From the IMG/VR virus record IMGVR_UViG_3300033153_004012, positions 1 to 22,581 of that record: a stretch of DNA of 22,581 nt. One strand, given 5' to 3'. The DNA comes from a virus. Both the position numbers and the translations under genes were made by a program. A model generated the notes under the pieces. It was not told where the DNA came from and ran no database searches. It saw only the letters and a list, made by a program, of their open reading frames with translations. This document shows, in pieces, positions 1-5,659 of this stretch (its first letter is position 1; each line of letters begins with the position of its first letter).

Positions 1-204
1 GAAGTCTAAAACTGTAAAGTCTGAAACAGGTATGTCTTTACTAATTAAATGATTACAAGCTCTTACAACTGCTTTGTGGATTGTTAGATCAAAAAGTGAT
101 TCTTCAAGTCTAGCTTCTAATATTTTTTTGTGTCCAAACTCTTCGGCATTAATGTAGCCACCTAATACTTTTCTTTGTATATCTAAGAGTAAATCTCTTT
201 GCAT
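1..204 (-). CDS. Possible DnaB-type replicative helicase N-terminal domain (partial, runs off left edge)
   Basis: Open frame of 68 codons from an ATG at 204 to the window edge. The peptide contains QRKVLGGYINAEEFG, then a helical stretch and NHLISKDIPVSDFTVLDF. This resembles the DnaB N-terminal pattern (E-x-x-VLGG, a helical body, then G-x-P-I-D-x-I-T-L-x-x-L). The frame stays open upstream to a stop at 265-267 without another ATG, and the ATG at 204 has only a weak GGAA-type ribosome site. In another frame, about 259-320 encodes helical sequence (SKYLEDFIEIVGKLL) that would join this domain naturally. The gene may therefore be longer and interrupted by a frameshift. It is the last visible gene of the leftward early operon. 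The helicase call rests on a short stretch and is tentative. Confidence 0.4.
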   Translation of the reverse strand, partial: MQRDLLLDIQRKVLGGYINAEEFGHKKILEARLEESLFDLTIHKAVVRACNHLISKDIPVSDFTVLDF

Positions 205-378
205 ATAGTAGGTATTCCATAAGATAGTAAAAATTTGTTTTTGTGAGGATTCTAAAAGAGGAGCTTACCAACTATCTCTATAAAATCTTCTAAATATTTA
301 CTTCGATTAACCTACCCCTCAAAGAGAGATAAGCTAGAGAAAGCTGGTAAGCTAACCGAAATAAATGTTATTAATGTA
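205..378. other. Intergenic or degenerate segment with an 18-bp imperfect inverted repeat
   Basis: No intact gene with a start codon was found here on either strand. An inverted repeat has arms at 263-280 (GCTTACCAACTATCTCTA) and 335-352 and matches at 16 of 18 positions around a 54-nt loop. Minus-strand RNA could fold into a long hairpin between the 55-aa gene and the helicase-like gene. A minus-strand frame at about 259-320 looks protein-like but is out of frame with the helicase-like frame. The segment is either a structured leader or the decayed start of that gene. Confidence 0.45.
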
Positions 379-546
379 TTATACCCCACTTTTACTTAAA
401 GTGAGGCTTAAATGATAATTCTTTACAGAGAGAGATATGCGATTTTTTTCATTTGGATCACCTCCCTTTTTATTATTGAATATCTCATTATAGCATAGAG
501 TTACTTTTCTTAAGTAGTGGGGTATTAGTTCTTGTGGGTTAGGCAT
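379..546 (-). CDS. Small hypothetical protein, 55 aa
   Basis: ATG at 546 overlaps the stop of the preceding gene (TAATG), which suggests translational coupling. The protein begins MPNPQELIPHYLRKV, ends LTLSKSGV and is basic and polar. I recognise no domain. The TATAAT at 383-378 provides its stop codon. Within it, at 453-465 in another frame, lies a 13-nt match to the 16S anti-Shine-Dalgarno complement followed by a 9-codon ORF. It could be a real small gene or simply the open leader of the downstream region. Confidence 0.45.
   Translation of the reverse strand: MPNPQELIPHYLRKVTLCYNEIFNNKKGGDPNEKNRISLSVKNYHLSLTLSKSGV
423..452 (-). other. Nine-codon ORF (MKKIAYLSL) behind an exceptionally strong ribosome binding site
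   Basis: The plus strand at 453-465 reads TTGGATCACCTCC, the conserved 3' end of 16S rRNA. The minus-strand transcript therefore carries a 13-nt perfect anti-SD complement, 8 nt from its GGAGG core to an ATG at 452. The ORF from that ATG is only nine codons and lies inside the 55-codon ORF in a different frame. It may be a leader peptide, an attenuator or coincidence. Confidence 0.35.
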
Positions 547-839
547 TATTTTTCAATCTCTTCATCTTTTTTTATCATACCAAACAACTCTTTTTCATAA
601 TAGTTGCCATCCATTCGACCACTTAATGCAAGGAAAGTTTTCATCATGTCTAAACTTCTCCCATTTTGCTCTTTAAATAATTCTAATCTAAATGGGTAAC
701 CTCTTTTATAAGCATCTCGCGCTGTGTTTATATGTGTCTTTATCGTTAATTCTAAACCTTTTTTTAATGTAAATGCTAAATCACTTAATTCTTCTGAGTC
801 AAAAGTGACATTAATTCTCTCTATTTTACCAATGTTCAT
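546..839 (-). CDS. Hypothetical early protein, 97 aa
   Basis: The start is placed at the ATG at 839 because AAGGA (846-850 on the plus strand) sits 6 nt ahead of it. An in-frame ATG at 881 has no ribosome site and would overlap the upstream gene. The protein opens MNIGKIERINVTFDSEEL and looks predominantly helical, with a charged C-terminus (KKDEEIEK). No domain is recognised. It sits fourth in the leftward early operon and overlaps the next start by one base (TAATG at 546-548). Confidence 0.7.
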   Translation of the reverse strand: MNIGKIERINVTFDSEELSDLAFTLKKGLELTIKTHINTARDAYKRGYPFRLELFKEQNGRSLDMMKTFLALSGRMDGNYYEKELFGMIKKDEEIEK

Positions 840-877
840 TATATATCCTTGGGTAATTGTGAGTTGCTTAAGCATAC

Positions 878-1039
878 TCATATATCTTGGCTCTTATTGA
901 GCGACTCTATCTCTTTACTCTTGATTAATTCCAGAGCGATTTGAAACAGACGGAGAAGATGCCGATTAGTCATCATGTCTTTTCCGTCCATACTAAAGTG
1001 CCATTTGTTTTCTTTGAGTTTGAATGATAGTTCTTTCAT
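878..1039 (-). CDS. Small hypothetical protein, 53 aa
   Basis: The 53-codon frame from ATG 1039 to TGA 878-880 starts inside the stop of the winged-helix gene (ATGA, 1036-1039), indicating coupled translation. The product begins MKELSFKLKENKWHFSMDGK and continues with a helical, leucine-rich tail (LLRLFQIALELIKSK). The WHFSMDGKDM segment followed by a helix gives a compact alpha/beta look. No family is recognised. Operon position and overlap on both sides are the main support. Confidence 0.6.
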   Translation of the reverse strand: MKELSFKLKENKWHFSMDGKDMMTNRHLLRLFQIALELIKSKEIESLNKSQDI

Positions 1040-1278
1040 TTTAGCTCTGCTGCAAACTCTGGCATATAATACTTCGCTATGTATCCACCAGGAAACTTGA
1101 CTAACTTAGATTTAATGATGTGACCGCCTTCATGTAAGTTAGATATACGGCTGCGTAAATTACTGCCAAATCCCAATGCTCTAGCACTTTCAACTGTAAG
1201 AGTTAGCCCTTGTTTAAGATGTTCTAATATCTTTGAGCATTGTGATCCCGTCTTGAAGTTTCTTAGTTTACCTTTCAT
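1036..1278 (-). CDS. Winged-helix DNA-binding protein (HTH_39-like)
   Basis: About 80 aa. The central segment SKILEHLKQGLTLTVESARALGF followed by LRSRISNLHEGGHIIKS and a GGYIAKYYM strand matches the small helix-turn-helix family HTH_39. That family shows I-x-x-x-L-x-x-G-x-x-L-T, then an LR-x-RI-x-x-L recognition region and a beta wing. Such proteins are common single-domain phage regulators. AAGGGG (1285-1290) lies 6 nt before the ATG at 1278; an adjacent ATG at 1281 and a TTG at 1284 are too close to the ribosome site. It is the second gene of the leftward early operon and a candidate regulator of early or late transcription, though nothing here identifies its operator. Confidence 0.65.
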   Translation of the reverse strand: MKGKLRNFKTGSQCSKILEHLKQGLTLTVESARALGFGSNLRSRISNLHEGGHIIKSKLVKFPGGYIAKYYMPEFAAELK

Positions 1279-1289
1279 CATCAACCCCT

Positions 1290-1352
1290 TTAAAACAATT
1301 TCTTAGACATTCTGAGACAAAATGCCTCGAATCTATTTAGTAAGTTTTTCAT
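1290..1352 (-). CDS. Small ORF, 20 aa, first of the leftward early operon
   Basis: ATG at 1352 is preceded by AAAGGAGAAACAAC, a strong ribosome binding site. The frame gives 20 residues beginning MKNLLNRFEAF and ending SKKLF, amphipathic and basic, and closes 8 nt before the next gene's start region. The good ribosome site and its place directly behind the promoter at 1378-1383 support expression. It could be a functional micropeptide or only a leader that delivers ribosomes to the winged-helix gene. Confidence 0.5.
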   Translation of the reverse strand: MKNLLNRFEAFCLRMSKKLF

Positions 1353-1377
1353 GTTGTTTCTCCTTTTTTGTAACCTA

Positions 1378-1383
1378 ATTATA
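1378..1383 (-). promoter_or_regulatory. Leftward early promoter -10 (TATAAT)
   Basis: Minus-strand TATAAT, 26 nt upstream of the AAAGGAG ribosome site of the 20-aa gene. There is no -35 hexamer. The palindrome at 1406-1419 ends 22 bp upstream, which puts its centre near -41.5 for this promoter. Confidence 0.75.
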
Positions 1384-1405
1384 ATGTAAAAATAAATCAT
1401 TTTCC

Positions 1406-1419
1406 TTGACTTGTATCAA
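1406..1419. promoter_or_regulatory. FNR/CRP-like palindrome, box 1 (TTGACTTGTATCAA)
   Basis: Half-sites TTGAC and ATCAA around a 4-bp spacer match the FNR-type form TTGAT-N4-ATCAA with a C at one variable position. The box sits between divergent -10 elements at 1378-1383 and 1442-1447 and is exactly 22 bp from each. A single bound dimer could act as a class II activator in both directions. The identity of the factor is inferred from site geometry only. Confidence 0.7.
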
Positions 1420-1441
1420 GAACTTTCTGAAAGGAATGTGC

Positions 1442-1447
1442 TACAAT
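1442..1447 (+). promoter_or_regulatory. Rightward early promoter -10 (TACAAT)
   Basis: TGTGCTACAAT resembles an extended -10 element, with a ribosome site and ATG starting about 20 nt downstream. No -35 hexamer is present at normal spacing. Box 1 ends 22 bp upstream, the same distance as at three other promoters in the window. Confidence 0.7.
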
Positions 1448-1468
1448 TTTACATAACAAGGAGAAAAG

Positions 1469-1591
1469 ATGATTGAAATTCAACTACTTATAATGTTTTA
1501 TAAAAATGAGTTAAAGCAGAGTCCGGGCTGTTTGGCGAGTAAAGTGATGTTGGATAGGAATAGAGCTAAATTAAAAGAGATGGAAGGATAA
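1469..1591 (+). CDS. Small hypothetical protein, 40 aa
   Basis: The ATG at 1469 follows AAGGAGAAAAG, a strong ribosome site, just downstream of the early promoter. The peptide begins MIEIQLLIMFYKNELKQSPG and ends RAKLKEMEG: a hydrophobic N-terminal helix followed by a charged helical tail. The next gene starts 4 nt after its stop, so it leads the rightward early operon. No family is recognised. First-gene position suggests an early role in the host takeover phase, which is an inference. Confidence 0.6.
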   Translation: MIEIQLLIMFYKNELKQSPGCLASKVMLDRNRAKLKEMEG

Positions 1592-1594
1592 TAG

Positions 1595-1894
1595 ATGATA
1601 GAATTTCCAGAGAAAAATATAAGAGTATTACTTCATGCAATGGGTATTAGCCATGTAAAAAGTGAATACACTCAACCAAATAAAAGATACTGTCCTTATC
1701 CAACATCTCATAGAAATTATTATCAGATAAAACAGTGCGATGATTGGGATGAGTGGGTTAAAAAAGGATATGCAGAATATAGACAGCATAAAGAAGAGTG
1801 GAGATGCTTTTATTTTGTAACTATGCAAGGCAAAGAATATTTAAAATCTATTGGTTACAAGTGGCATGAATTGAAAAGGAAGGTAGAAAAATGA
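1595..1894 (+). CDS. Hypothetical early protein, 99 aa
   Basis: ATG at 1595 lies behind GGAAGGATAATAG. The protein is rich in aromatic and basic residues (YTQPNKRYCPYPTSHRNYYQ in the first half; EWRCFYFVTMQGKEYLKSIG in the second). It looks like a compact single domain with a C-terminal helix ending in KRKVEK. I cannot assign a family. The stop overlaps the next start as ATGA (1891-1894), typical of coupled translation within this operon. Confidence 0.7.
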   Translation: MIEFPEKNIRVLLHAMGISHVKSEYTQPNKRYCPYPTSHRNYYQIKQCDDWDEWVKKGYAEYRQHKEEWRCFYFVTMQGKEYLKSIGYKWHELKRKVEK

Positions 1895-2085
1895 GAGCAG
1901 ATAAAAATAAGCGTGAAAAGTGGGTACAAGCCAAATACGAAGAGTTAGAAGCTGACGGTGATAACTTTGGTAGAAGTGCTGATGACTTGTGGGATGAAGC
2001 TCATGAAGCTTTTGATGCGATGATGGATGATGTGGGTGATGCTAAGTTTGAGGAAATGAGAGAGATGGAGTATGGGGATGATTAA
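1891..2085 (+). CDS. Small acidic hypothetical protein, 64 aa
   Basis: It starts at the ATG in the ATGA overlap with the previous gene. After a basic first ten residues (MRADKNKREK) the chain is strongly acidic and helical, with DLWDEAHEAFDAMMDDVGD and a final EYGDD. Highly acidic small phage proteins sometimes act as DNA mimics or host inhibitors, but nothing here shows this. It is followed by a 54-nt gap containing the AAGGAG site of the next gene. Confidence 0.65.
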   Translation: MRADKNKREKWVQAKYEELEADGDNFGRSADDLWDEAHEAFDAMMDDVGDAKFEEMREMEYGDD

Positions 2086-2139
2086 AAAATTTGAAAAAAA
2101 TAGTTCTTTACTATATGTAGTTAAAAAGGAGATTGAGAA

Positions 2140-2409
2140 ATGAAGTATACAGAAGTAAAAAAAGTCAATGGAATAAAAAAGAGTGATCTAAAAATAAAGA
2201 TTTGTGGAAATTGTAAAAATTATCTTTGGGATATTGAAGCAGATAGACATAATGGGATATGTAAATTAGCGATGCATAATGAAGATTTTACAATAATGGC
2301 TGCTCCTCTTGGTAGGCTTCATGCGTTAACTGGATGCGAGGATTGCTATTATTTCAATAAAATGAGCATAAAGGAAAACAACTTAGAGGTAAGGGAACTT
2401 TCATTATGA
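2140..2409 (+). CDS. Small cysteine-rich (zinc-binding-like) protein, 89 aa
   Basis: The ATG at 2140 follows AAAAAGGAGATTGAGAA. Cysteine spacing suggests a bound metal: C22-x-x-C25 (KICGNCKNYLW), a single cysteine in NGICKLAM, and a final CEDCYYF pair. The CGNCKNY...GICKL pattern is shared by many small uncharacterised phage and bacterial proteins. The stop overlaps the methyltransferase-like start as ATGA at 2406-2409, so the two are probably made together. Function unknown; a DNA- or protein-binding adaptor for its neighbour is possible. Confidence 0.7.
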   Translation: MKYTEVKKVNGIKKSDLKIKICGNCKNYLWDIEADRHNGICKLAMHNEDFTIMAAPLGRLHALTGCEDCYYFNKMSIKENNLEVRELSL

Positions 2410-3020
2410 AAATATTAGTTGCGTGTGAAGAGAGCCAAGCGGTTACAATAGAGTTTAGAGCATTAGGACATGAAGCGTATTCGTGTGATTTACAAGACTG
2501 TTCTGGCGGTCATCCAGAGTGGCACATCAAGGGTGATGTTTTGGAACAATTAGATAAAGGATGGGATATGATGATAGCATTTCCAACCTGCACATATCTA
2601 ACTAATGCTGGAGTCTGTTGGCTTTACAATAAAGACAAATTAAAAACTAAAAATACTGAAAGATGGTCTGATTTAAAAGATGGTGGTGAATTTTTTAAAA
2701 CACTTTTAAATGCTCCTATTCCGCTAATAGCAGTGGAAAATCCAATTCCACATAAATATGCCGTTGAAATAATAGGTCGAAAATATGACCAACTTGTGCA
2801 ACCTTATATGTTTGGTCATCCTGAGAGTAAAGCAACTTGCTTGTGGCTGAAAGGACTTGCTAAACTAAAAGAGACAGACAATGTTAAAGAGTTATGGAAA
2901 TCGCTTCCTAAAAAAGAAGCTCAAAGAATTCATTACATGTCGCCTGGTCCAGATAGGGCAAAACTGAGGTCAAAGACTTTTCTAGGCATAGCAAAAGCTA
3001 TGGCAGAACAATGGGGATGA
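2406..3020 (+). CDS. C5-cytosine-methyltransferase-like protein, lacking a target-recognition region
   Basis: Length 204 aa, short for a C5 DNA methyltransferase (usually over 300). Residues 1-32 look like the SAM-binding first strand and loop (KILVACEESQAVTIEFRALG then AYSCDLQDC). FPTCTYLT at about 59-66 sits where the catalytic PC loop should be, and VENP at about 110-113 corresponds to the ENV motif. PTC replaces the usual PPC. The later region has no obvious target-recognition domain. Members of this short family are common in phages and annotated as DNA cytosine methyltransferase. It may protect phage DNA or be a diverged non-catalytic fold. Fold confidence is moderate; activity is uncertain. 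Confidence 0.65.
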   Translation: MKILVACEESQAVTIEFRALGHEAYSCDLQDCSGGHPEWHIKGDVLEQLDKGWDMMIAFPTCTYLTNAGVCWLYNKDKLKTKNTERWSDLKDGGEFFKTLLNAPIPLIAVENPIPHKYAVEIIGRKYDQLVQPYMFGHPESKATCLWLKGLAKLKETDNVKELWKSLPKKEAQRIHYMSPGPDRAKLRSKTFLGIAKAMAEQWG

Positions 3021-3105
3021 GATCAACACTATGAGAAGTATTGTTCGTCAGCTATATAGACCTGTTAAAAGTTCTTTGAGTTTGTTTTGATATTTTTTCA
3101 TTTTC

Positions 3106-3119
3106 TTGACATAGGTCAA
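3106..3119. promoter_or_regulatory. FNR/CRP-like palindrome, box 2 (TTGACATAGGTCAA)
   Basis: Half-sites TTGAC and GTCAA around ATAG, in the 150-nt gap after the methyltransferase-like gene. It ends 22 bp before TATAAT at 3142-3147. TTGACA alone is not a -35, because it would lie 30 bp from the -10. No opposing promoter is seen to the left, in keeping with there being no leftward gene here. Confidence 0.7.
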
Positions 3120-3141
3120 TTACTTTTCTTTTTGATTGCTA

Positions 3142-3147
3142 TATAAT
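3142..3147 (+). promoter_or_regulatory. Internal rightward promoter -10 (TATAAT) for the recombination module
   Basis: Perfect TATAAT 24 nt before the ATG of the 37-aa gene at 3171, preceded by a T-rich tract and box 2. It would give a second transcript starting just ahead of the membrane peptides, coiled-coil, annealing protein and SSB genes. The rest of the gap (3021-3105) holds only a 19-codon ORF (MRSIVRQLYRPVKSSLSLF) without a good ribosome site. Confidence 0.75.
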
Positions 3148-3170
3148 ATGTTTAGAAAAGGAGATTTAAG

Positions 3171-3284
3171 ATGAGCGAATGGAATATACTTCATGCTCTT
3201 AAAATAGTTTTCTTGCTTTTTAAGTTGAGAGGAAGCGAGTTTAAAGATTTGCATGATTTTATAAAAAGGAGATACTGTGTTTAG
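3171..3284 (+). CDS. Small hydrophobic protein, 37 aa
   Basis: ATG at 3171 follows AAAAGGAGATTTAAG, an excellent ribosome site, directly behind the internal promoter. The peptide MSEWNILHALKIVFLLFKLR has a hydrophobic segment at about residues 6-17, then a polar tail ending RRYCV. A weak membrane anchor or amphipathic helix is plausible. It overlaps the next gene by 8 nt. No family is recognised. Confidence 0.55.
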   Translation: MSEWNILHALKIVFLLFKLRGSEFKDLHDFIKRRYCV

Positions 3285-3387
3285 TGATGCGCAATTATTT
3301 ATATATTTAGGGCTGTGTGTGTTGAATCTATTTTTATTTTATAGATTACATAAGTGTGAGACAAGAAGTTGGGGAGAAAATCCATGA
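3277..3387 (+). CDS. Small single-span membrane protein, 36 aa (GTG start)
   Basis: AAAAAGGAGATACT precedes a GTG at 3277. The product has one clear membrane segment (LFIYLGLCVLNLFLFYRL, about residues 7-24) and a polar tail. Its stop overlaps the ATG at 3384 as ATGA. The ribosome site lies inside the end of the preceding gene, so all three genes appear translationally coupled. Function unknown; small early phage membrane peptides can be superinfection or host-modifying factors, which is speculation here. Confidence 0.55.
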   Translation: MFSDAQLFIYLGLCVLNLFLFYRLHKCETRSWGENP

Positions 3388-4409
3388 GTAATGATAAAGG
3401 AGATGAGATGAGTGAAACAGTAGAAGCGGAAATAGTAGAGGATGAGTTTTTAGCTCCGGTGTTAAAAAATGCAAAAGAATTAACAACTCTTGTAAATACT
3501 GATGAGTTAATAAAAGAGTATAGTGAATTAGCAAGCATTGATATATCTACACCAGTTGAAGAAATATCACTAAAGTTTATTGAGATTGAAAAAGGATTTA
3601 AAGCATTTAGAAAAGCTAGAACTTCAATTGAAAGAACAAGAAAAGAAATCGGTGAGCCAGCTTTTCAGTTTCATAAAAAAGTAATTGAAATTGCAAAAGA
3701 GATTCAAAAAACTATCAATCCTTACGAGGAAAGATTAAAAGCTCTTGTTTCTAAAGTAGAGAATGAAGAAAAGCGTAAGCAGATAGAGATAGAAGAGGCA
3801 GAAGAACAGCGTGTAACTAACATAAAGCGTATTATTAACCAACTAAAAGATAATCCTACACAATGTATAGGGAAGACCTCAAAAGTTATCACAGAGGCTT
3901 TAGAATTACTTGAGTGTCCTAGTCGTGAAATCTTAGAAGAGTTTTTTGATGAAGCGTTTATGGCTTACACTCAATCACAAACACAAATGCTTCAAATGCT
4001 AGAAAATCAGAACCTTGTAGAAAATGCTCAAAAGATTCAAGAAGAGGCAAAGCAAAAAGCTGATGCAGAAGAAGTTGAAAGACAAGCATTGAGAGATGCA
4101 GAACAGAAAAAACTTGATGAAGAAAAAGCTGAATTTCGAAAACAAAAAGATGATTTTGAAGCTCAACAAAAAGCTATTCAAGAAGAAGCAGATAGAATGC
4201 AAGCTGCAAAAGAAGCTGATGAACTTATGGCGAAACAAAAAGCTGAGAAAAAACAAAAAGACCTTGAAAATAAAGAAGCTTACGATGAACTTTACAATGA
4301 GGCTTGGGACGACTTGCAAGAAGCTTTTGAAAACAAAAGAGAAGCATTACTTGATTTAATTATCGAGGGTAAAATCAGAAATGTGAAATGGAGTCCAAAT
4401 GGAAACTAA
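3384..4409 (+). CDS. Coiled-coil protein of the recombination module
   Basis: About 341 aa from ATG 3384 (GGGGAG 7 nt upstream and an ATGA overlap); ATG 3408, with AAAGGAG 5 nt upstream, is equally credible. Residues to about 110 are helical with a conserved-looking FKAFRKARTSIERTRKEIG region. A folded middle follows, then a long charged coiled coil rich in Glu, Lys, Gln and Ala (about 200-310), ending WDDLQEAFENKREALLDLI. Proteins of this build lie beside phage single-strand annealing proteins and SSB in many phages. The overlap with the annealing gene (11 nt) suggests joint function, perhaps as a partner of the annealing protein. Confidence 0.7.
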   Translation: MSNDKGDEMSETVEAEIVEDEFLAPVLKNAKELTTLVNTDELIKEYSELASIDISTPVEEISLKFIEIEKGFKAFRKARTSIERTRKEIGEPAFQFHKKVIEIAKEIQKTINPYEERLKALVSKVENEEKRKQIEIEEAEEQRVTNIKRIINQLKDNPTQCIGKTSKVITEALELLECPSREILEEFFDEAFMAYTQSQTQMLQMLENQNLVENAQKIQEEAKQKADAEEVERQALRDAEQKKLDEEKAEFRKQKDDFEAQQKAIQEEADRMQAAKEADELMAKQKAEKKQKDLENKEAYDELYNEAWDDLQEAFENKREALLDLIIEGKIRNVKWSPNGN

Positions 4410-5088
4410 TGATACAACTTTTGAAAAACTGCTAAAAGTAAATGTTTCTGACAAGGTGAAAGCTAAAGGTACAGGTAAACAGGCTCAAAACTATCTAAGT
4501 TGGAATTTTGCATGGGAGAAAATAAAAAAAGAATGTCCTGATGCAAACTACAAAGTTCTTCGTGCTGATAACGGGGTGCCATACTTTGCTGATGATTTCG
4601 GAATAATGATAATGACTGAGGTTACGATAGGCGAAGAAACTTTATCTATGTGGCTTCCTGTTCTTGACGGTGCCAATAGAGCATTAAAGAGAGAATCGTA
4701 TACATATAAGGCTATTAAATGGGAAGGCACTTATCCAAATAAACGCAAAAATGGCTTTGAAGACAAGACTGTTAATGCTGCAACAATGTTTGACATAAAT
4801 ACAGCAACTATGAGATGCCTTGTTAAAAACTTTGCGATGTTTGGGCTTGGCTTAAATCTTTATACCGGAGAAGATTTTGTAGAAAAGATTACAATTAACA
4901 CTGCTCAAAATTCTGAGATTATGAAGCTGATCCAAGATAATAACTTAGATTTGTTAGAGTTTTGTACAACTTATGGTATGCAAAAACCAATGGAACTACA
5001 TAGCACTAACTTTAATGATGCTATTGAGTTGTTAGAAGGTGCAATCAATGCTAAACAGTCTATCGCTGAATTCTCAAAAGCTAAGTAA
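4399..5088 (+). CDS. Single-strand annealing protein, Sak/DUF1071-like
   Basis: 229 aa. FEKLLKVNVSDKVKAKG, YLSWNFAWEKIKKECPDANY, MWLPVLDGANRA and AATMFDINTATMRCLVKNFA, ending in GLGLNLYTGED, match the DUF1071 family. This is a RecT/Redbeta-type annealing family typified by phage Sak proteins. Such proteins coat single-stranded DNA and anneal complementary strands during phage recombination and recombination-dependent replication. The C-terminal 60 residues are a helical accessory segment. The gene overlaps the coiled-coil gene by 11 nt, and its stop shares bases with the next start (TAATG). SSB four genes' width downstream fits the same pathway. No exonuclease partner is visible nearby. Confidence 0.87.
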   Translation: METNDTTFEKLLKVNVSDKVKAKGTGKQAQNYLSWNFAWEKIKKECPDANYKVLRADNGVPYFADDFGIMIMTEVTIGEETLSMWLPVLDGANRALKRESYTYKAIKWEGTYPNKRKNGFEDKTVNAATMFDINTATMRCLVKNFAMFGLGLNLYTGEDFVEKITINTAQNSEIMKLIQDNNLDLLEFCTTYGMQKPMELHSTNFNDAIELLEGAINAKQSIAEFSKAK

Positions 5089-5486
5089 TGAAAATAAAGC
5101 AAATAAAAGACGATGTTGCGGTTATTGAAATTGACTTTGATACACTAGTCCATATTGCTGCTTTATTGGGGGTAGAAATTAGTGAGTCTAATCTTAGAAC
5201 AATAAAGCAGAACTCAGCAATGCACAAATATTTTTCATTGTTGTCTGCTAAGTTAAATGAAGGTGGTTTATCAATAACTAAGACTTTAAAGGTAGATGTA
5301 GAATGGTCTCCGGTGAGTGTGAAGGACTTATTGTGGAGACCTATACAAGAAGCTGTGCTGAAGAAGAAAAGCACGACAAAGCTAAACAAAGACGAGATAA
5401 CGAAGGTATATGATGTGCTTAATAGAGCATTGGGTGAAAAGTTCGGATTTTCTGTGGAATTTCCGACTAGAGAATTAGGAGAGTAA
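5088..5486 (+). CDS. NinB-like recombination-associated protein
   Basis: 132 aa. After an N-terminal beta segment there is IKQNSAMHKYFSLLSAKLNE, reminiscent of the QN-x-x-x-H/W helix of NinB-type proteins. Then come VDVEWSPVSVKDLLWRPIQE, STTKLNKDEITKVYDVLNRA and LGEKFGFSVEFPTRE. Proteins with the same LWRPIQ...STT...VYDVLNR...FP order recur next to phage annealing proteins and SSB and are mostly annotated hypothetical. The gene is coupled (TAATG) to the annealing gene, supporting a recombination or single-strand-DNA role. The NinB comparison is by motif only. Confidence 0.65.
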   Translation: MKIKQIKDDVAVIEIDFDTLVHIAALLGVEISESNLRTIKQNSAMHKYFSLLSAKLNEGGLSITKTLKVDVEWSPVSVKDLLWRPIQEAVLKKKSTTKLNKDEITKVYDVLNRALGEKFGFSVEFPTRELGE

Positions 5487-5488
5487 GA

Positions 5489-5659
5489 ATGAAAAGTAAA
5501 AAAATAATGAAAATTGGTGCGTTATTACTATCGCTTGTGTGGTTTATCTTGTTTATCTACGCAGAGGAAGAAGTGCAAAAAGCAGCATTTTTAATAATTG
5601 CTAATGTTTATCTAGTTACTTCAGGATTGTTAGCTAATTTAGGAGAAGACGATGTTTAA
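5489..5659 (+). CDS. Small membrane protein, 56 aa, two predicted spans
   Basis: ATG at 5489 follows TTAGGAGAGTAAGA and comes 3 nt after the previous stop. After a basic start (MKSKKIMK) one hydrophobic span covers about residues 9-24 (IGALLLSLVWFILFIY). A second follows an acidic linker at about 32-50 (AFLIIANVYLVTSGLLA). It overlaps the SSB start by 8 nt, and the SSB ribosome site lies within it. A membrane protein inside a recombination operon is unexpected; no function can be assigned. Confidence 0.65.
   Translation: MKSKKIMKIGALLLSLVWFILFIYAEEEVQKAAFLIIANVYLVTSGLLANLGEDDV

Noticed and set aside
263-402. Plus-strand reading frame of about 46 codons ending at 400-402
   Set aside because: It has no start codon or ribosome site and lies opposite leftward genes; the inverted repeat explains part of its pattern.
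453-466. Plus-strand TTGGATCACCTCC as a remnant of a 16S rRNA gene 3' end
   Set aside because: Only the 13-nt anti-SD region matches. The conserved bases just upstream (CTGCGG) are absent and the flanks are not rRNA-like. An SD-like sequence on the minus strand explains it better.
3035-3090. 19-codon ORF MRSIVRQLYRPVKSSLSLF in the gap before box 2
   Set aside because: No ribosome binding site at useful spacing and no coupling to a neighbour.
3106-3111. TTGACA as a standard -35 box for the promoter at 3142
   Set aside because: The distance to TATAAT is 30 bp, far from 17, and the sequence is half of a palindrome found at the same spacing at other promoters.
3999-4319. Minus-strand 106-aa Phe/Leu-rich frame and plus-strand 87-aa Lys-rich frame
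   Set aside because: Both are shadows of the coiled-coil coding sequence, without ribosome sites.
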